Origin: Hymenochaete sp. R1
Taxonomy: Eukaryota > Basidiomycota > Agaricomycetes > Hymenochaetales > Hymenochaetaceae
Direction of reading: 5' to 3'
Length of the DNA stretch: 64,000 nt
Assembly: GCA_019400425.1 (NCBI GenBank)
Contig: JAFREE010000007.1
Span: 62,001 to 126,000 of the forward strand
The notes under the pieces are model-generated. The model saw nothing but the letters and a program-made list of their open reading frames with translations, ran no database searches and was not told the origin of the DNA. The stretch's first letter is position 1; each line of letters opens with the position of its first letter. Below are positions 12,101 through 24,896 of the stretch, in pieces. Both the position numbers and the translations under genes were made by a program.

Positions 12101-12569
12101 ATGGACGATCGTGGGCACCGACCAGATTCGGTATAATTTCTACGTCCCGCCTGTGCTGTTCGACCAGCAACACCCGACGAGCGTGACGGGGTCGTATCCT
12201 ATCCCTTCCAAGCCAGTAACACCCTTCCCTGGCGTCGTCAAGTACCTTCCACCCGACCGCGCCGCCGAAGCGCCCAAACCGTGCCCCGCCTCCCGCGCCG
12301 CAGCGGCTGCAGCTGCAGCAGCCTCGTCCACAGCCCTCTCGAAACCAAACCCGCATACGTCGAAGATGCTCACGCTGTACGGCGAGAACTTCAACAAGGC
12401 GGACCCGGTGACGGTCTTCTTTGGTCCGGACCCGAGTCCGTATGTAGAAGTGAGGTGTACGGAGGTCGTGGGGTGTTTACCACCAGATAACCAGTCGACG
12501 AAACGGAGGCCGATCGTGCTCGTGCGGTCCGATGGCGTCGTGTTCCCTTCGAATACGATGTATCCTTAG
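9119..12569 (+). CDS. CSL-family (Su(H)/RBP-J/LAG-1 type) transcription factor
   Basis: Five exons (9119-9290, 9373-10189, 10394-10908, 10996-11184, 11260-12569) join in frame to a protein of about 1000 aa. Residues 1-330 are a Ser/Asn/Gly-rich, probably disordered extension. From about 331 comes the LAG1-type DNA-binding (RHR-N) domain with the hallmark VAQKSYGTEKRFLCPPP near 355-371. The beta-trefoil domain follows (LFHRLRSQTVSTKYL, then VDHGTTVV and FCAPGE). It is interrupted by a Ser/Gly/Pro-rich insert at about 718-833 and an alanine run. An IPT/TIG (RHR-C) domain ends the protein (LTLYGENF...VFFGPDPSPYVEV). CSL proteins bind GTG(G/A)GAA-type sites; fungal members such as S. pombe Cbf11 and Cbf12 act without Notch. 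The long N-terminus and large insert are typical of fungal members. It stands alone, with about 5 kb upstream and 4 kb downstream lacking genes. Confidence 0.93.
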
Positions 12570-13020
12570 TTGTGCGGTGCTTGCGGCATGGGGGGTGGTG
12601 GGTGGTTCTCCCCGCTTTTCTTCCCCCTTCCTTTCCTTCGTTGCTTGTCTTTGGCCCGCTGATGGCAACGGACGGCGTTTTCTCTCCTCCCTCCTCCGCC
12701 TGCTTCTCTCTCTCCCCCTTGCTCATTTCGCTTTTATTTTCTGATGCTCGTTGTTCTCTTGGCTATGTACGGAATGCTATTGTCCCTCCCCCATCCCCTC
12801 TCCCCTTCCCTTTTCTACCACTTTGGATTTCCTCGCTGTCGAATACTTGGGCTAGTGCTAGTTTGCTGTTCCTTCGTCCCTCTCCCTCTCCTCAGTTTAG
12901 TTTTTTTTCCCCTCTTCGTCTTCTCCTTATTTCCATCGCTACTCTCATACACTCGCTATGCCCCTACTGCTTATTCGCTTATTGTTGTTTTTTACATTTC
13001 CGTATTGAATATCGCTTCTG

Positions 13021-13049
13021 TTGCGTTGCGTTGCGTTGCGTTGCGTTGC
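13021..13049. repeat. (TTGCG)n tandem repeat
   Basis: Five perfect TTGCG units plus a partial one, within the pyrimidine-rich flank. Confidence 0.85.
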
Positions 13050-13804
13050 TTTCTGTTTTTGTTTTTGCTTCCGCTGCGGCCTACGTCCACGCGTCCACTC
13101 CTCTCGTGTGCTGTTCGGCCAGCCTAATTCATTCTCGACTCTGTCTCTTTCTCGACTCTCTTTCTCTATATATATTTATATAACAAACGTACCGTACCTC
13201 GATGCTCACGAATCACCGGCCTCCTCGTTCCCCGTTCCTCGTTCCTTGTGTTTTTTATGTTGTTCCCTTTATTCCTCCTTGTTTTCCTTTCCTTTATCTT
13301 CTTTTTTTTTCGGTCTCGCAATCTCACCTCTATTGGACTCACGTTACGTACTTAAATAAAGTGTTATAGTATCTGGAGTATTTGGAGTATCTATCCGCTT
13401 CACGCTCACGCCCTTCCTCGTCATCATCGTCATCCTCGTTATGTATGTACCTCTTACTCTTCACGTCCCCGCTCCTGCTGTATCCTTTCCCCTCCCCCTG
13501 CCTCCCTTGCCGTGTCTCGTTTCTGTCTCACCGGAAGAAAAAAAAAGAAACACTTTGCACCCCCGTCTTTCTTTTTTCTTTCTCTCTGCGAGTTGCCTTC
13601 TGTTTTCTTTCTTTCGTTTATCGTTTTATCGTTTTACCGAGCCACCCCCAGCCCCACTCCCAGCCCCATCGGCATACTACTAGTACTAGTACTAGCCCTC
13701 CCTGTACAAATACCCAAGTCGTGAAATATAGAATCTTCCTTTCTCTCCTATCTCTCTTCTCTATGGTCTCCTTCAAGTTCTCGTGCGCTTTTCCTTCTCT
13801 CCTT

Positions 13805-13834
13805 TTCTCCTGTTCTCCTGTTCTCCTGTTCTCC
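13805..13834. repeat. 8-bp tandem repeat TTCTCCTG
   Basis: Almost four perfect copies of an 8-bp pyrimidine-rich unit. Confidence 0.8.
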
Positions 13835-14156
13835 AGAAAAAGAGGTTATTTATCTGACCTTCGCCTTCGCCTTCTCCCTCGGCCTCGGATAAAGGGAGAA
13901 GGGGAGGAAGGGGAGGAACAAGGAACCAGGGCAAGGACGCAAGGATGCTAGGACGCAAGAAGAGCGAGGATGTAAGAATATTGAAGATTTGCGTCCGGAC
14001 GCCGTCCGGTCGGGGGTTGGACTGGTTGGACTGGTTGGACAAAAAACGAAACGAGGCGAGACGAGGCAAACTTAAAATTAATGTAAAGGAGGGGCTTTAT
14101 GTGTGAATCGTCCGTCCGCCGTAAGCTTTTTTTTCTTTGGTTTTGTGCGAGCGCAA

Positions 14157-14183
14157 GAAAAGGAAAGGAAAGGAAAGGAAAAG
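14157..14183. repeat. (AAAGG)n purine tract
   Basis: Repeated AAAGG units; the purines lie on the plus strand, opposite to the pyrimidine-rich DNA just upstream. Confidence 0.7.
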
Positions 14184-16634
14184 ACAACGTATCCTGATAC
14201 TGACTCTGACACTGTATTCAGTATTCAGTATACTGTATACGGGAATGGCGTACGTGCCTGGATCAAAAGCATAGCTATTTATGTCTTTCGTCTTTCGTAC
14301 ATTATATTTGATATTATTAAGCTTAACAAGCGTTGAAGGGGGTGGGGGTAAATAATGGTGCTGATATATTTTTTTATAGTTGGAGGACGCTGCCAGTGGG
14401 AGCCCGAGTACTAGTGGTAGTACTCTTACTAAGCGGCGAGAGACCAGGAACTGCGGAAGGAGTGGGGATCATTTGTATTCAGTTATATTGTGTTGTGTTG
14501 TACTGTACTCAGGCTGCTAGCGCTAGTGTGCCTGCGGGCCAAGATTCAATTGCGCACTGACACGAGCACGGCCGTAGCACGAAGGACGGGACTTGGAGAC
14601 ATTGGCACGAATAGGGTGTGAGGAGGATCAAGGTCTTGATTCTCGACGGTGATGATTTGGGCGATCGTGCCTTGGTGTTCAAGAGTTGGTCCGAGTCGAA
14701 GGACAAAGTAGGGGAAGGAGGAGAAGTAGAATTTGGATGGGATATAAGATGGTGGCCTTCGTTGGATATTTCGATTGCTTTCTCGAGTGAAAAAAAAAAT
14801 ACGTAAGAGTGAGTAAGTGAGGAATCACTAGAGCCTATTTGTTCTAGAGCTTTACCCTTCCCCCCACATACACGTCCACGACTAGCAATACCAGAAAGGT
14901 GGAGACGGCGTGCCGTGCGGCGAGCCGGGATCGCCTACAATCACATACACATACACACCTCGCATTCGAAGGGCCTCAATAAGTTCCCTTCGCTCACCGC
15001 CCCCTACCCCGTGGGGTTGTTCGTCCATGTTCCGTATGCTGTGTGCCGTGTGCTGTGACGTCCTAATAACTGATACCTCATTCCTGGTGGTAATTAACGC
15101 TGAGCTTCTCTGTCATATACACACATATAACTTCTTATCGGCTGACTGAGCAAGAAAGCTTAGGTACCGTAAGATATCTCTTCCCCTCCCCTCTTTTGTC
15201 CATCGACGGTCTGATTCTGAGGTCCTGCGAGCTTGGAAAAGTTGGTCAACTTGCAGTAGAGCGGTGCTTTTCCGAGGGGAAACAAGAAGGTTTCGGAGGC
15301 AACCATGGAACTGCGAGTGCGAGTTACGGATCTTTTTACTTTTCGACCTTTCTTTTCTCTTCTTCCGACTTCAATTTTTCTTTTTCTTGTCTTTCTCCAG
15401 CGTGGCCGGCCGGTCTGTTTACGCCGATGCCTTCGCGTTTTGGTCCCGAACGCCACAAGGTCCCAGTAGTCCCAGCTGATGGATTAGATGGCTGGAAAAA
15501 GACAGAAGGAATAGTACTAGAGTGCTGGAATTCGGAAAAGGGTTCTTGAAGCCGAGATGAGCTTCAAGCATCAAAAACGACGTCAGTCTCAGAAAGACCA
15601 TCCCCATGACCCTCGTCACTTTTAGGCGTAGCCATGCTGTTGCTCGTCGTTAACTCCGACGTTTGGTACCTATGATCATACCAAAGACTTACCCTGGACT
15701 GGAAGAGTATACCGGATACTGGTGACGTCGAAAAAAAAACGAGTTTAGACCCATTCTCGACTCCCGAGTGTTCGCAATTCAGTGCAGTGCCAAGTCGAGC
15801 GTGCCAAAGAAAACTGGTTCCACACGTTGAACCGTGACACGAACAAGCCGCAAAAAAGTTTCGTAACGCCTGTCAGCGAGCTTCAAGCAAGAAAACCTTG
15901 CGTCTTCCGCTTTTGACGAAGTTTGATAATAACGTGAAGTTTTTGTTGCTGCACTGTACCTGTACTCTTCCATTCTCAATGGATGCATCACCATTCTAGT
16001 CGTCCGCAGTTCGCCTGAAACCCTACTTCAGAGTTAAAATCGAACCACACCGCTACACAGCGTCGTGGTTTGTGATTCCCTGGTGTGTTCAGGGACTGAA
16101 GATGACAGGAAACTCGCACGCAGGCCGAGCACTGAGGTGTCGAACAGGGCCGCAGGAGAAGTTCGGCGTGAGGAGGCGACACGTCGATGGAAGCACAGAC
16201 CAATGCTGCGCATCTGACTTCCTCAGACGAGAGAGGCAAGAATAGCAAGTTCGGCGTATGCTGTGTTTATGAATGTACGTACGGGTATGATGAGCGGGTG
16301 CAGTGGTAGTGAAAGTATGGTCGTGGTAAATTTGGATTGTAAATTATCAACCTTGTTTCCTTGGACGATAAGGTGGATCTACTGTGATCAAAGATCCTTC
16401 TTAGAAGATGCATGTGGTGGTGGTACGGTGTAAAGCACGACGAAAATCCACTCTTGGACCGATAACCGAGGAGGTCATCGAAGTGATCGACGCCCCCGGA
16501 TGCGATGCGATTTCGACGTCAACTCGAGCCAGCCAGCGTCTCGTTGCCCGGCCAGGACGGTCTTCCGTCTTCCGTCATCTCCTTCCCTCTAGCCATTACC
16601 AACATCGACTCAGGACGACAACGGACATCTCATC

Positions 16635-17735
16635 ATGTCGCAACCCGAGGAAATTTGGTCATCACAAACTGGCCACGTCGGATTCCTTGAATCCGTAACT
16701 GGCGGGGCCTCCTTGCTCCTGACTGTTCCTGCATACCTTTGGCATCTTTACGTCGAGTACCTATGGCATTACGACAAGCACCCGTGGATTTTGAGCGCAT
16801 CGGCCACCTTCCAGCTCCTAGCGGTGATCCTACTCGCTCCTTTCGTACTCCTTTCACTTCTGGTTAGTACATCATAGCTAAGATTTCGTTCCGCTTTCGT
16901 CGTAGGCGCTGATAAGATGTCTGTACCTCTTATTCGCCATCTGCTTCCCGACATCTACCATCGCTTCACTATGTCTTCCATCTTTTCTTTCATGTTCGCT
17001 CATGCGTCGTTATTTCCGTTAGGACGTTGGTGCTTATGTTATAGCTCGGACACTGGGTGTAGTGGAAACGACCAGGGCTTCGACGTCAGACACCAAACGC
17101 TCGGCTGAAACGCCCAATGAGAGTGATGCATCCGAGACGGAAATGGTTCATACGGAAGAGTTGCCACCGACGAATGATAATGATGATGATGGCACTATCT
17201 CTGGAGCAAATGTGGAACACCCGGAGACTCCGACAGAAGGTAGAGAATCTAAGTTTGATCACCCACTTTCTTTGAATTCTGACCATTTGATATTCATGAA
17301 GAGGAACACCCAACTTCGCGGTTTGGATCAAAGCTGGAAATACCCACCGCACAGTATCCATACTTGCGCGATGGAATAAACTCATACGGACCCGAAGTCG
17401 AGGCATGCTTTTTCAGTCCGTCCGACGAACGGCAGCTCGAGCTCGGTGGTGCCCTCCTCTCATCGCCTACACCATCCCGTGCGGCATCACCAGCGCTTGA
17501 CCGGCGCCAGCGCATGCAGCCCCTATCTACCAGCACTTTAATGAAAGATCGGGATGCCCATGGCCATACGGTCAGCGGCGAGGCGAGCTCAGTCAACACT
17601 TCCAAACCCTTACGCTCGTCCCATCTGGATGCATTTCATCAAATGTCCGACTCCGATGCGCCGTCGGGCCAGCACTTGGAAGCATCGTTGCGGCGCAGGG
17701 TCCCCGAAGTTGATACGGATGCTGACAATGATTGA
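16635..17735 (+). CDS. Small hypothetical membrane protein with two N-terminal hydrophobic segments
   Basis: Three exons fit: 16635-16863 (ending SLL before GTTAGT), about 17023-17239 (DVGAYVIARTLG...) and about 17301-17735. The junctions keep phase and close at a stop after VDTDADND. The product is about 290 aa. Residues 15-35 and 50-80 are hydrophobic (LLLTVPAYLWHLYVEYLWHY, LLAVILLAPFVLLSLL) and probably cross a membrane. The rest is Ser/Thr/Asp/Glu-rich, polar and probably cytosolic. I do not recognise a family name or function. The first intron (about 160 nt) is longer than usual here and could hide another exon. It lies tail-to-tail with the Esa1 gene. Confidence 0.65.
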
Positions 17736-17938
17736 TGAAGAGGTTCCTTGGTTCTTTAGATTCCTATTTCTGTTCAATCAAAATTGTAAGTTATGCGCGA
17801 TAAAGTATGGCAGTGTGCATGTGTGTATTATACAATGTAGGTTCTGGAATTTCATACATATAAGGAAGCATCTGAAAGATAAAGAGGAGCGGAAAGGCAA
17901 AGCTAACTGCCATATGGCAAACTCCAGCCAAGATAAAA

Positions 17939-19712
<1,774 letters not shown>

Positions 19713-19989
19713 GGTGATGATGGTCAAAGAGAAAGGCGCGTTGATTGTCCAGAGCCACGAACGACGCGTTGTTGATCCCTATTTGCTAAATTCTCACGCA
19801 ATCAATCACGCGACCAAACGCGCTTTGACGTCAAATCTTCAGCTTTCTCTCGACATATCTGCCACAGTCAGCCCATACTTCGAGGTTCTCTACTCTCACA
19901 TCTATATTCGACGCTCACTCTGCCTCGTTATAACTACATTTCACGCTCATTCTACATAACAAGCCATTATCTAAGTCCTATCCCAATTA
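19713..19989. promoter_or_regulatory. Shared divergent promoter region (Esa1 / unknown protein)
   Basis: 277 bp separate the two start codons, so both 5' UTRs and promoters must lie here. No clear TATA box is visible. Confidence 0.4.
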
Positions 19990-21552
19990 ATGCAGGTAAA
20001 CTCTATCACCGAGCCCCGGAAGGAGTCGCGTACTTTTACCCCAGTGTTTGTTCCAACACGTACGGATCCAACAACGGCTAGGAAAACACAGGACCCTCTT
20101 GACAAAAGACAAAGCTACCCAATGCGCCGGACGATGAAAACTGGCCGTCTCTCTGACCGCTGGCCGGTGCTGCATAGATTGATTCGTGCTAGAACTTCGG
20201 CGTCTACTCGCTCTAGACCTTCGCCTCCAAACTTTTCATCAAGCTGTGAAGCGCCTTCTGATACCGGCAATGGGAACAAACGTGCAACGGCAGCTGAAGA
20301 ACGCCGATGCATTCATCAACACCCTTCTTATCCAAAGTTTCCTTCTCCCCTATCTGGTCTCGGCACCATGAAGAGAGCTACTCTTGCTCGACACAACTAC
20401 GCAAATCGTGGCTATTCTCAGGCAGCCATTCAAGCTCAACGTGAACTATGGAGGAAGAGGAAATATGAATGGGACGAATATGAACATCTTTTATGGCAGG
20501 CAGGGATCTCTCTTGACGAAGCTTATGGTGGGATCGTAGAAACTGAGACCGGAGTATCCCTCCCTCTTCCGCCTTACAAAGTTGATGAAGCTCGGAAAAT
20601 ATCGACACCGTCCATCACAAGTGCTGACGAAGATCAAACAACAGACTCAAAACGGCATAATCCGGCCATTTTCCCTCGATTAGGAGACTTGTCCTCAATC
20701 CGAAATCCTTTCCTTTTATCAGTTGATACATGGTTCTCCGATTTTCCTCTCTGGACGCTCTCCAAGCTAATCTGGATCTTTGACATCAATTATCGTTGTG
20801 CATCCTCTCGGACAACACTACGCACTCGGCCTTCTAGTCTTGACTTCATGGAGGATCTCAGCACATCAGATGTTTCAACCATTTCTTGGGCAACCTGTGA
20901 TTCCGATGCTAGCGATGCCACCCTCGTACAAGAGACTGCGACTCCAAAATTTCTTACCCCATCACGTATTCCGCAGAGCGCCGATGCCGTTGCGCTTATG
21001 TCGAGCTTGTCAAGTACTGATACCATCTGCGCCAAAAGCATTCGGCAGGAACAAGGATGGGAGACGAACTGGTTTCTAAGATGGGAATCTCTCTACCAAC
21101 AAGTCAGTCTTGCAACAGATATGGTTTTGTCCACGTCGGGTCCCATGTCTCCACTTCAGACAAGCAAAGAAGCAACTCGTATTATCCTCACGTCAGCAAC
21201 GATCCTCTCCAAACATGGCTTTGGTAAGCTGGAGAAAGCAGGTTCGCTGCCCCTTGCTGCAAAAGTAGACCCCAAAGAAGAGAAACGCGTCTCCATACCA
21301 AGCGTGATTCTTCCTTCCGAAGACGATGAAGAGGAGGACTACGGTGATGTTATACCGACGTCAAAGTATCGCATGGGTGCCCACGTCGACCCGCACAGTA
21401 TGTTTGCGACAGCTAATACGGAATACCTGGAGTACGCCGATGATCCTAAGAGAGATCGGGAGTGTGAGTCGTACGATGCGCCGCATTCCAAACGGAGTCA
21501 AGTTGACTGCAATGACTTGACTGAGCGGCTTGAACGAATGACCATATACTAG
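19990..21552 (+). CDS. Hypothetical protein, 520 aa, unknown function
   Basis: One uninterrupted frame of 520 codons, unusual in this intron-rich region. The first ~125 residues are Arg/Ser/Thr-rich and low in structure, so the true start could be a later Met, for instance the one in GLGTMKRATLARHNY near 20368. The part that looks folded begins there: a charged helical stretch (YSQAAIQAQRELWRKRKYEW, DEYEHLLWQAGISLDEAYGG). A short hydrophobic section follows near 20740-20800 (WFSDFPLWTLSKLIWIFDIN), then an acidic C-terminus (EDDEEEDYGDV). I do not recognise a family. It shares a divergent promoter with Esa1. Confidence 0.6.
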   Translation: MQVNSITEPRKESRTFTPVFVPTRTDPTTARKTQDPLDKRQSYPMRRTMKTGRLSDRWPVLHRLIRARTSASTRSRPSPPNFSSSCEAPSDTGNGNKRATAAEERRCIHQHPSYPKFPSPLSGLGTMKRATLARHNYANRGYSQAAIQAQRELWRKRKYEWDEYEHLLWQAGISLDEAYGGIVETETGVSLPLPPYKVDEARKISTPSITSADEDQTTDSKRHNPAIFPRLGDLSSIRNPFLLSVDTWFSDFPLWTLSKLIWIFDINYRCASSRTTLRTRPSSLDFMEDLSTSDVSTISWATCDSDASDATLVQETATPKFLTPSRIPQSADAVALMSSLSSTDTICAKSIRQEQGWETNWFLRWESLYQQVSLATDMVLSTSGPMSPLQTSKEATRIILTSATILSKHGFGKLEKAGSLPLAAKVDPKEEKRVSIPSVILPSEDDEEEDYGDVIPTSKYRMGAHVDPHSMFATANTEYLEYADDPKRDRECESYDAPHSKRSQVDCNDLTERLERMTIY

Positions 21553-24500
21553 TATAGCAATTCTGCGGGCTCGGCTCGGCATTGCTATATAGCAATTTAA
21601 TCGCATTGTGTTACTGCTTCCTTTTTATTTCTTGTATAACCGTAACTTCATCAATTACGGGAATAACACATTACTACACATTGGTTATACCTCTTAGATA
21701 ATTTGCATCGTATTCACTTCGAAGACGTCGAGATAAAGGATTACATTAAGGTTTGTTCGTCACTAGGCACAAAATTTTAACACTGGTCCGATCTCTTGGT
21801 GAAGTAATGAGCGTTACGCAGTCTCGACGGCACGGCACCTGCATAAGTCGCATCTTCACAAAAGGGTGCAGAAGCTTCCTCACGACGATGTCATGCGTAA
21901 GACCCGATGGGAAGGCACGAAGCTCACCAGCTTACGATTCTTGGTGATCGGATGTCCATTTACCTGGATGCGTTGGAAGCAAAGACCGCCGATAAATTAA
22001 GCCTTGTGCATCACGAGAAGGCAAAGTTTATGAACGAAGCATGCCATTGAATCGACCGAAAGAGCAAAGTCAGAACCTCCGCTGAATACATAAGTAAGCA
22101 CAACCGAGTCATATAAGTTATATGACTAGTACAGCTCAGGTGCTCCCAAACGTCTTTAAGGACGTTCACGTTTTCCAGCGCCATTGTTCTGTCCGACTCG
22201 GGTTATGGTAACTATAGGTGTCAACCCTCCAAAACTTTCTCCTTTGCGGTTTCTGACCCTGAAGCGCCGAGCGCCACTCTGAATACAGCGCAGTTAGTCC
22301 CGGGTCCCGACTTCCGAGGGGTTGTCAATGCTTCTGCGCAGCACCTTCTTCGAATGACTAGAAACACGGCGCTGGATTCTGAAAGAAGTAAGAGAGCACT
22401 TGTATCTGGCGGTCTTCTCCCCATTATTGGGCGAAGTACTGTAAGTAGTCTCCTACTTAGCAGGATCATGTGACGGATGCAGACATAAAACGTACGCTGA
22501 TCGGAGAATTTGGCGAGTCTCGTGTCATGTCATGGTGGCTGCCAATAGCTTCTCTTTGTCTGGGTCCTCTCTTGCGTTCCCGAACCCTGGACGCCGATGC
22601 ATCGGAGAACATAACGGGCTCTAAAGGAAGCCGCTCTATGAGTACAGCACTGTACAGCATCGTTATTGTTTCGCGTGGTATCGGCCTTCGAACGGTCAGT
22701 CTAATGAATGATGGCAGGCATTCTGTCGCTGTTTCCGCTCTTGAAAGGCCATGGATGCTTTGTCGGCGGCCTGTGATCGGCAAGCTATGCCCGTGCACAT
22801 TGTGGCAAGCAAGCAGCTGGGGAATCGGCGTAAGAGACCGCCAACTACCATTTCGGTCACCATCAGGCAATCAAGAGCAAGACCAATAGTGCCACCCAGG
22901 CCAAAAAGTATCCTGAGTTATGGTTAATCGGAAGGCGGTGAACTTGTAATCAGCTACGCTCACCGTTATATGACCGTTTCGACGCGCCTGTACGATCCAT
23001 ACCTAGGTTCAAACTTAATGAAGTCTCGGTGGTTGTCGGCTGATACGTACAGCGAAGCGACTTGATGTTCAAATCCCTAAATCGAGTACAGCCCGATTTG
23101 TTTTTCTCCCTCTTTGAAAAACTAGAGTTTAAAAGAGACGATTAACATGGGTTTCTCTCGCCACTGCCTTCTGCGTAGCGAAAACAACCCTGATTGTGTT
23201 GCTTGTCGTCCTCGGAATAAAGCCGATCTGTGGCGGGCGCCTTCGCTGATCTCGCGTAAGTCAAAAGATCGTTTATGCGGAGGCAAAATCCAATTCGTGC
23301 CTATGGACATCCACAGGTCCATTGGGAGACTCATGGGACCACGGACCAGCTTGTCGTTAGACTTTGTTGGACTTAGATGAAGGCGACAGACGCCGATTTG
23401 AGCGGTAAATCGTGAACTTCGATATTGGCGAAGGATGACTGACGCGCTCAAATACCTTGGAACGAAGCATCATGAAAAGGGAGTGTTCCTGCCTTCTAGT
23501 GCCTTTGATGCCAGTATCCTCGTGAAGATGCAATTGCTTCGGAGCCAGTTTCATGCAACAATTTGAGAGGTACGTCTTACAAGACCCAGGTCATCGCGGA
23601 AAATGGCCGACGAGTAGTTCATTGTCACGATGCTGATGTGGGGTGTAGAGTGATTGTAAGCCTTGCTTTGCCGATACCGACGTACGTCTATAACAAGTCA
23701 CAAGTAGACAATAGAGCACAGTTGTGATACATAAAGCACCAACGTCTCTTATCGTCACAGCCAGTTGATATACTGGAGGCAACATCCGTCTTGTAATCAA
23801 GCACAGCGAAAGGATCGGTCTTGAAGGCGATTCGTTGTGCCTTCAAGTACTGCATCCATAGATACGATTCGAAGAGTGCGCCGAACGTCGTAATCCCATT
23901 GGCCAAGAGTAGGGCAGACACAGAACCGTTGGGAGATAAGTCGAAAAATGACTTGTAAAGATTACAACATGTGCAACACGGCCGGCGACGGTAGGATTTC
24001 GGGAGTAGCAGAGTAGCCTGTCTTTCTGCATTAGATTGTGAGCAATATTTCGTGCGTGCGATTATGGCCGATTCGTTCACGCCTACAGTCCAATAGTAAG
24101 ACGCATCGTGCTACGTCGGAGGCAGTCATCGGAACAAGTGCAAACCTCACTCGACGAGTTTGGATGGTGTATCCGATAGGGCCCGTGTTATGGTTCGGAA
24201 TTGAGGATGGCGTGAACGAGGACCAATGAAATGACGGACCGCTTCCCAAAGAGGGACCAAGTCTATTCGTGGGAACCTTTACCCCTATCCGGCCCGGTAC
24301 TGCACTACATTCAAATTTCCATCGTTTGGGCGCAGATAAGATCGTCTGGGTTCTGCGTTTACATTGGCCAGGACGCAAAGATGAATATGAACAACAACGA
24401 GTAAGTGGCGGTCTAAATATTCAGCTGACCCTCTGGTATTCTGATCATCTGTGCTGCAGTTGTGATGGTTGTCTTCAGAGTCCGGGTCTTGTACTACTAC

Positions 24501-24803
24501 CACTGGATCACTGACACTACGGAGGAAAACGGCTGAGGGAACGAACATGTGAGAGGAATGTCCTATGACACGCCGAAACCGAGGCCACCTAGGGCAGGGC
24601 GCACGGGCACACTCCAGCCACCCAAGGCCTCCATCGGCACACTCATTCTTCCATCGTTCCGTCGGATGGCAGCGGAGGGTCATCGTGTGACGCATTTTCT
24701 GCATTCAATCCAGTTCTCGTGTCGTCAAGCCATCTCTGGAGAGGGGCGTGAGTGTGTTCTTAAGCAGATTCAGACGCTCGATGGGAGTTTATCTCTTCAA
24801 CTG
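21553..24803. other. 3.25 kb gene-poor gap
   Basis: No intact gene is recognised. Short frames occur on both strands. One stretch (22127-22889) looks more protein-like and is listed separately. A minus-strand segment near 23690-24080 has a hydrophobic, protein-like run (GSVSALLLANGITTFGALFE) broken by stops, possibly a decayed membrane-protein gene. No transposase, reverse transcriptase or terminal repeat was identified. Confidence 0.4.
22127..22889 (+). pseudogene. Possible decayed or unrecognised gene fragment
   Basis: A frame without an early Met is open for about 114 codons from 22127 to 22469. It includes peptides of ordinary composition (SSAIVLSDSGYGNYRC, AVSDPEAPSATLNTAQLVPG, LVSGGLLPIIGRST) and a GTAAGT donor-like site right after the last one. 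A second open frame of 139 codons begins at 22470 (DADIKRTLIGEFGESRV...). The two are in different frames, and the opposite strand is also open for part of the way. This may be two exons of an unknown gene, a broken gene, or chance. No family is recognised. Confidence 0.2.
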
Positions 24804-24810
24804 TATAAAA
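24804..24810 (+). promoter_or_regulatory. TATA box of the formate dehydrogenase gene
   Basis: TATAAAA lies 93 bp upstream of the start codon, at a usual distance for a strongly expressed or inducible fungal gene. It is the clearest TATA box I saw in the window. Confidence 0.6.
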
Positions 24811-24896
24811 CCTGCTGGTCACCTGCAGTCTGCAAATCACACCCGTCTTCGTCTTAGAGCTTGCACTGGTTGGTCAACTCTATTCCCTGTGCCATC

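Larger units (their letters stand above)
12570..16634. other. Pyrimidine-rich 3' flank and gene-free region
   Basis: From the CSL stop codon to about 13.87 kb the plus strand is strongly T+C rich, which opens several meaningless Ser/Leu/Phe-rich frames. Beyond that the sequence is mixed, with microsatellites and only short frames on either strand. No exon chain or motif supports a gene. The first part may be CSL 3' UTR, and the last few hundred bases are the 5' flank of the gene at 16635. Confidence 0.5.

Noticed and set aside
12572..13951. Long plus-strand frames of 112-203 codons after the CSL gene
   Set aside because: They arise from the pyrimidine-rich composition (Ser/Leu/Phe/Pro strings), not from coding selection.
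15160..15549. Opposite-strand frames of about 98-117 codons
   Set aside because: Both strands are open over the same bases, with no splice support and no recognisable motif.
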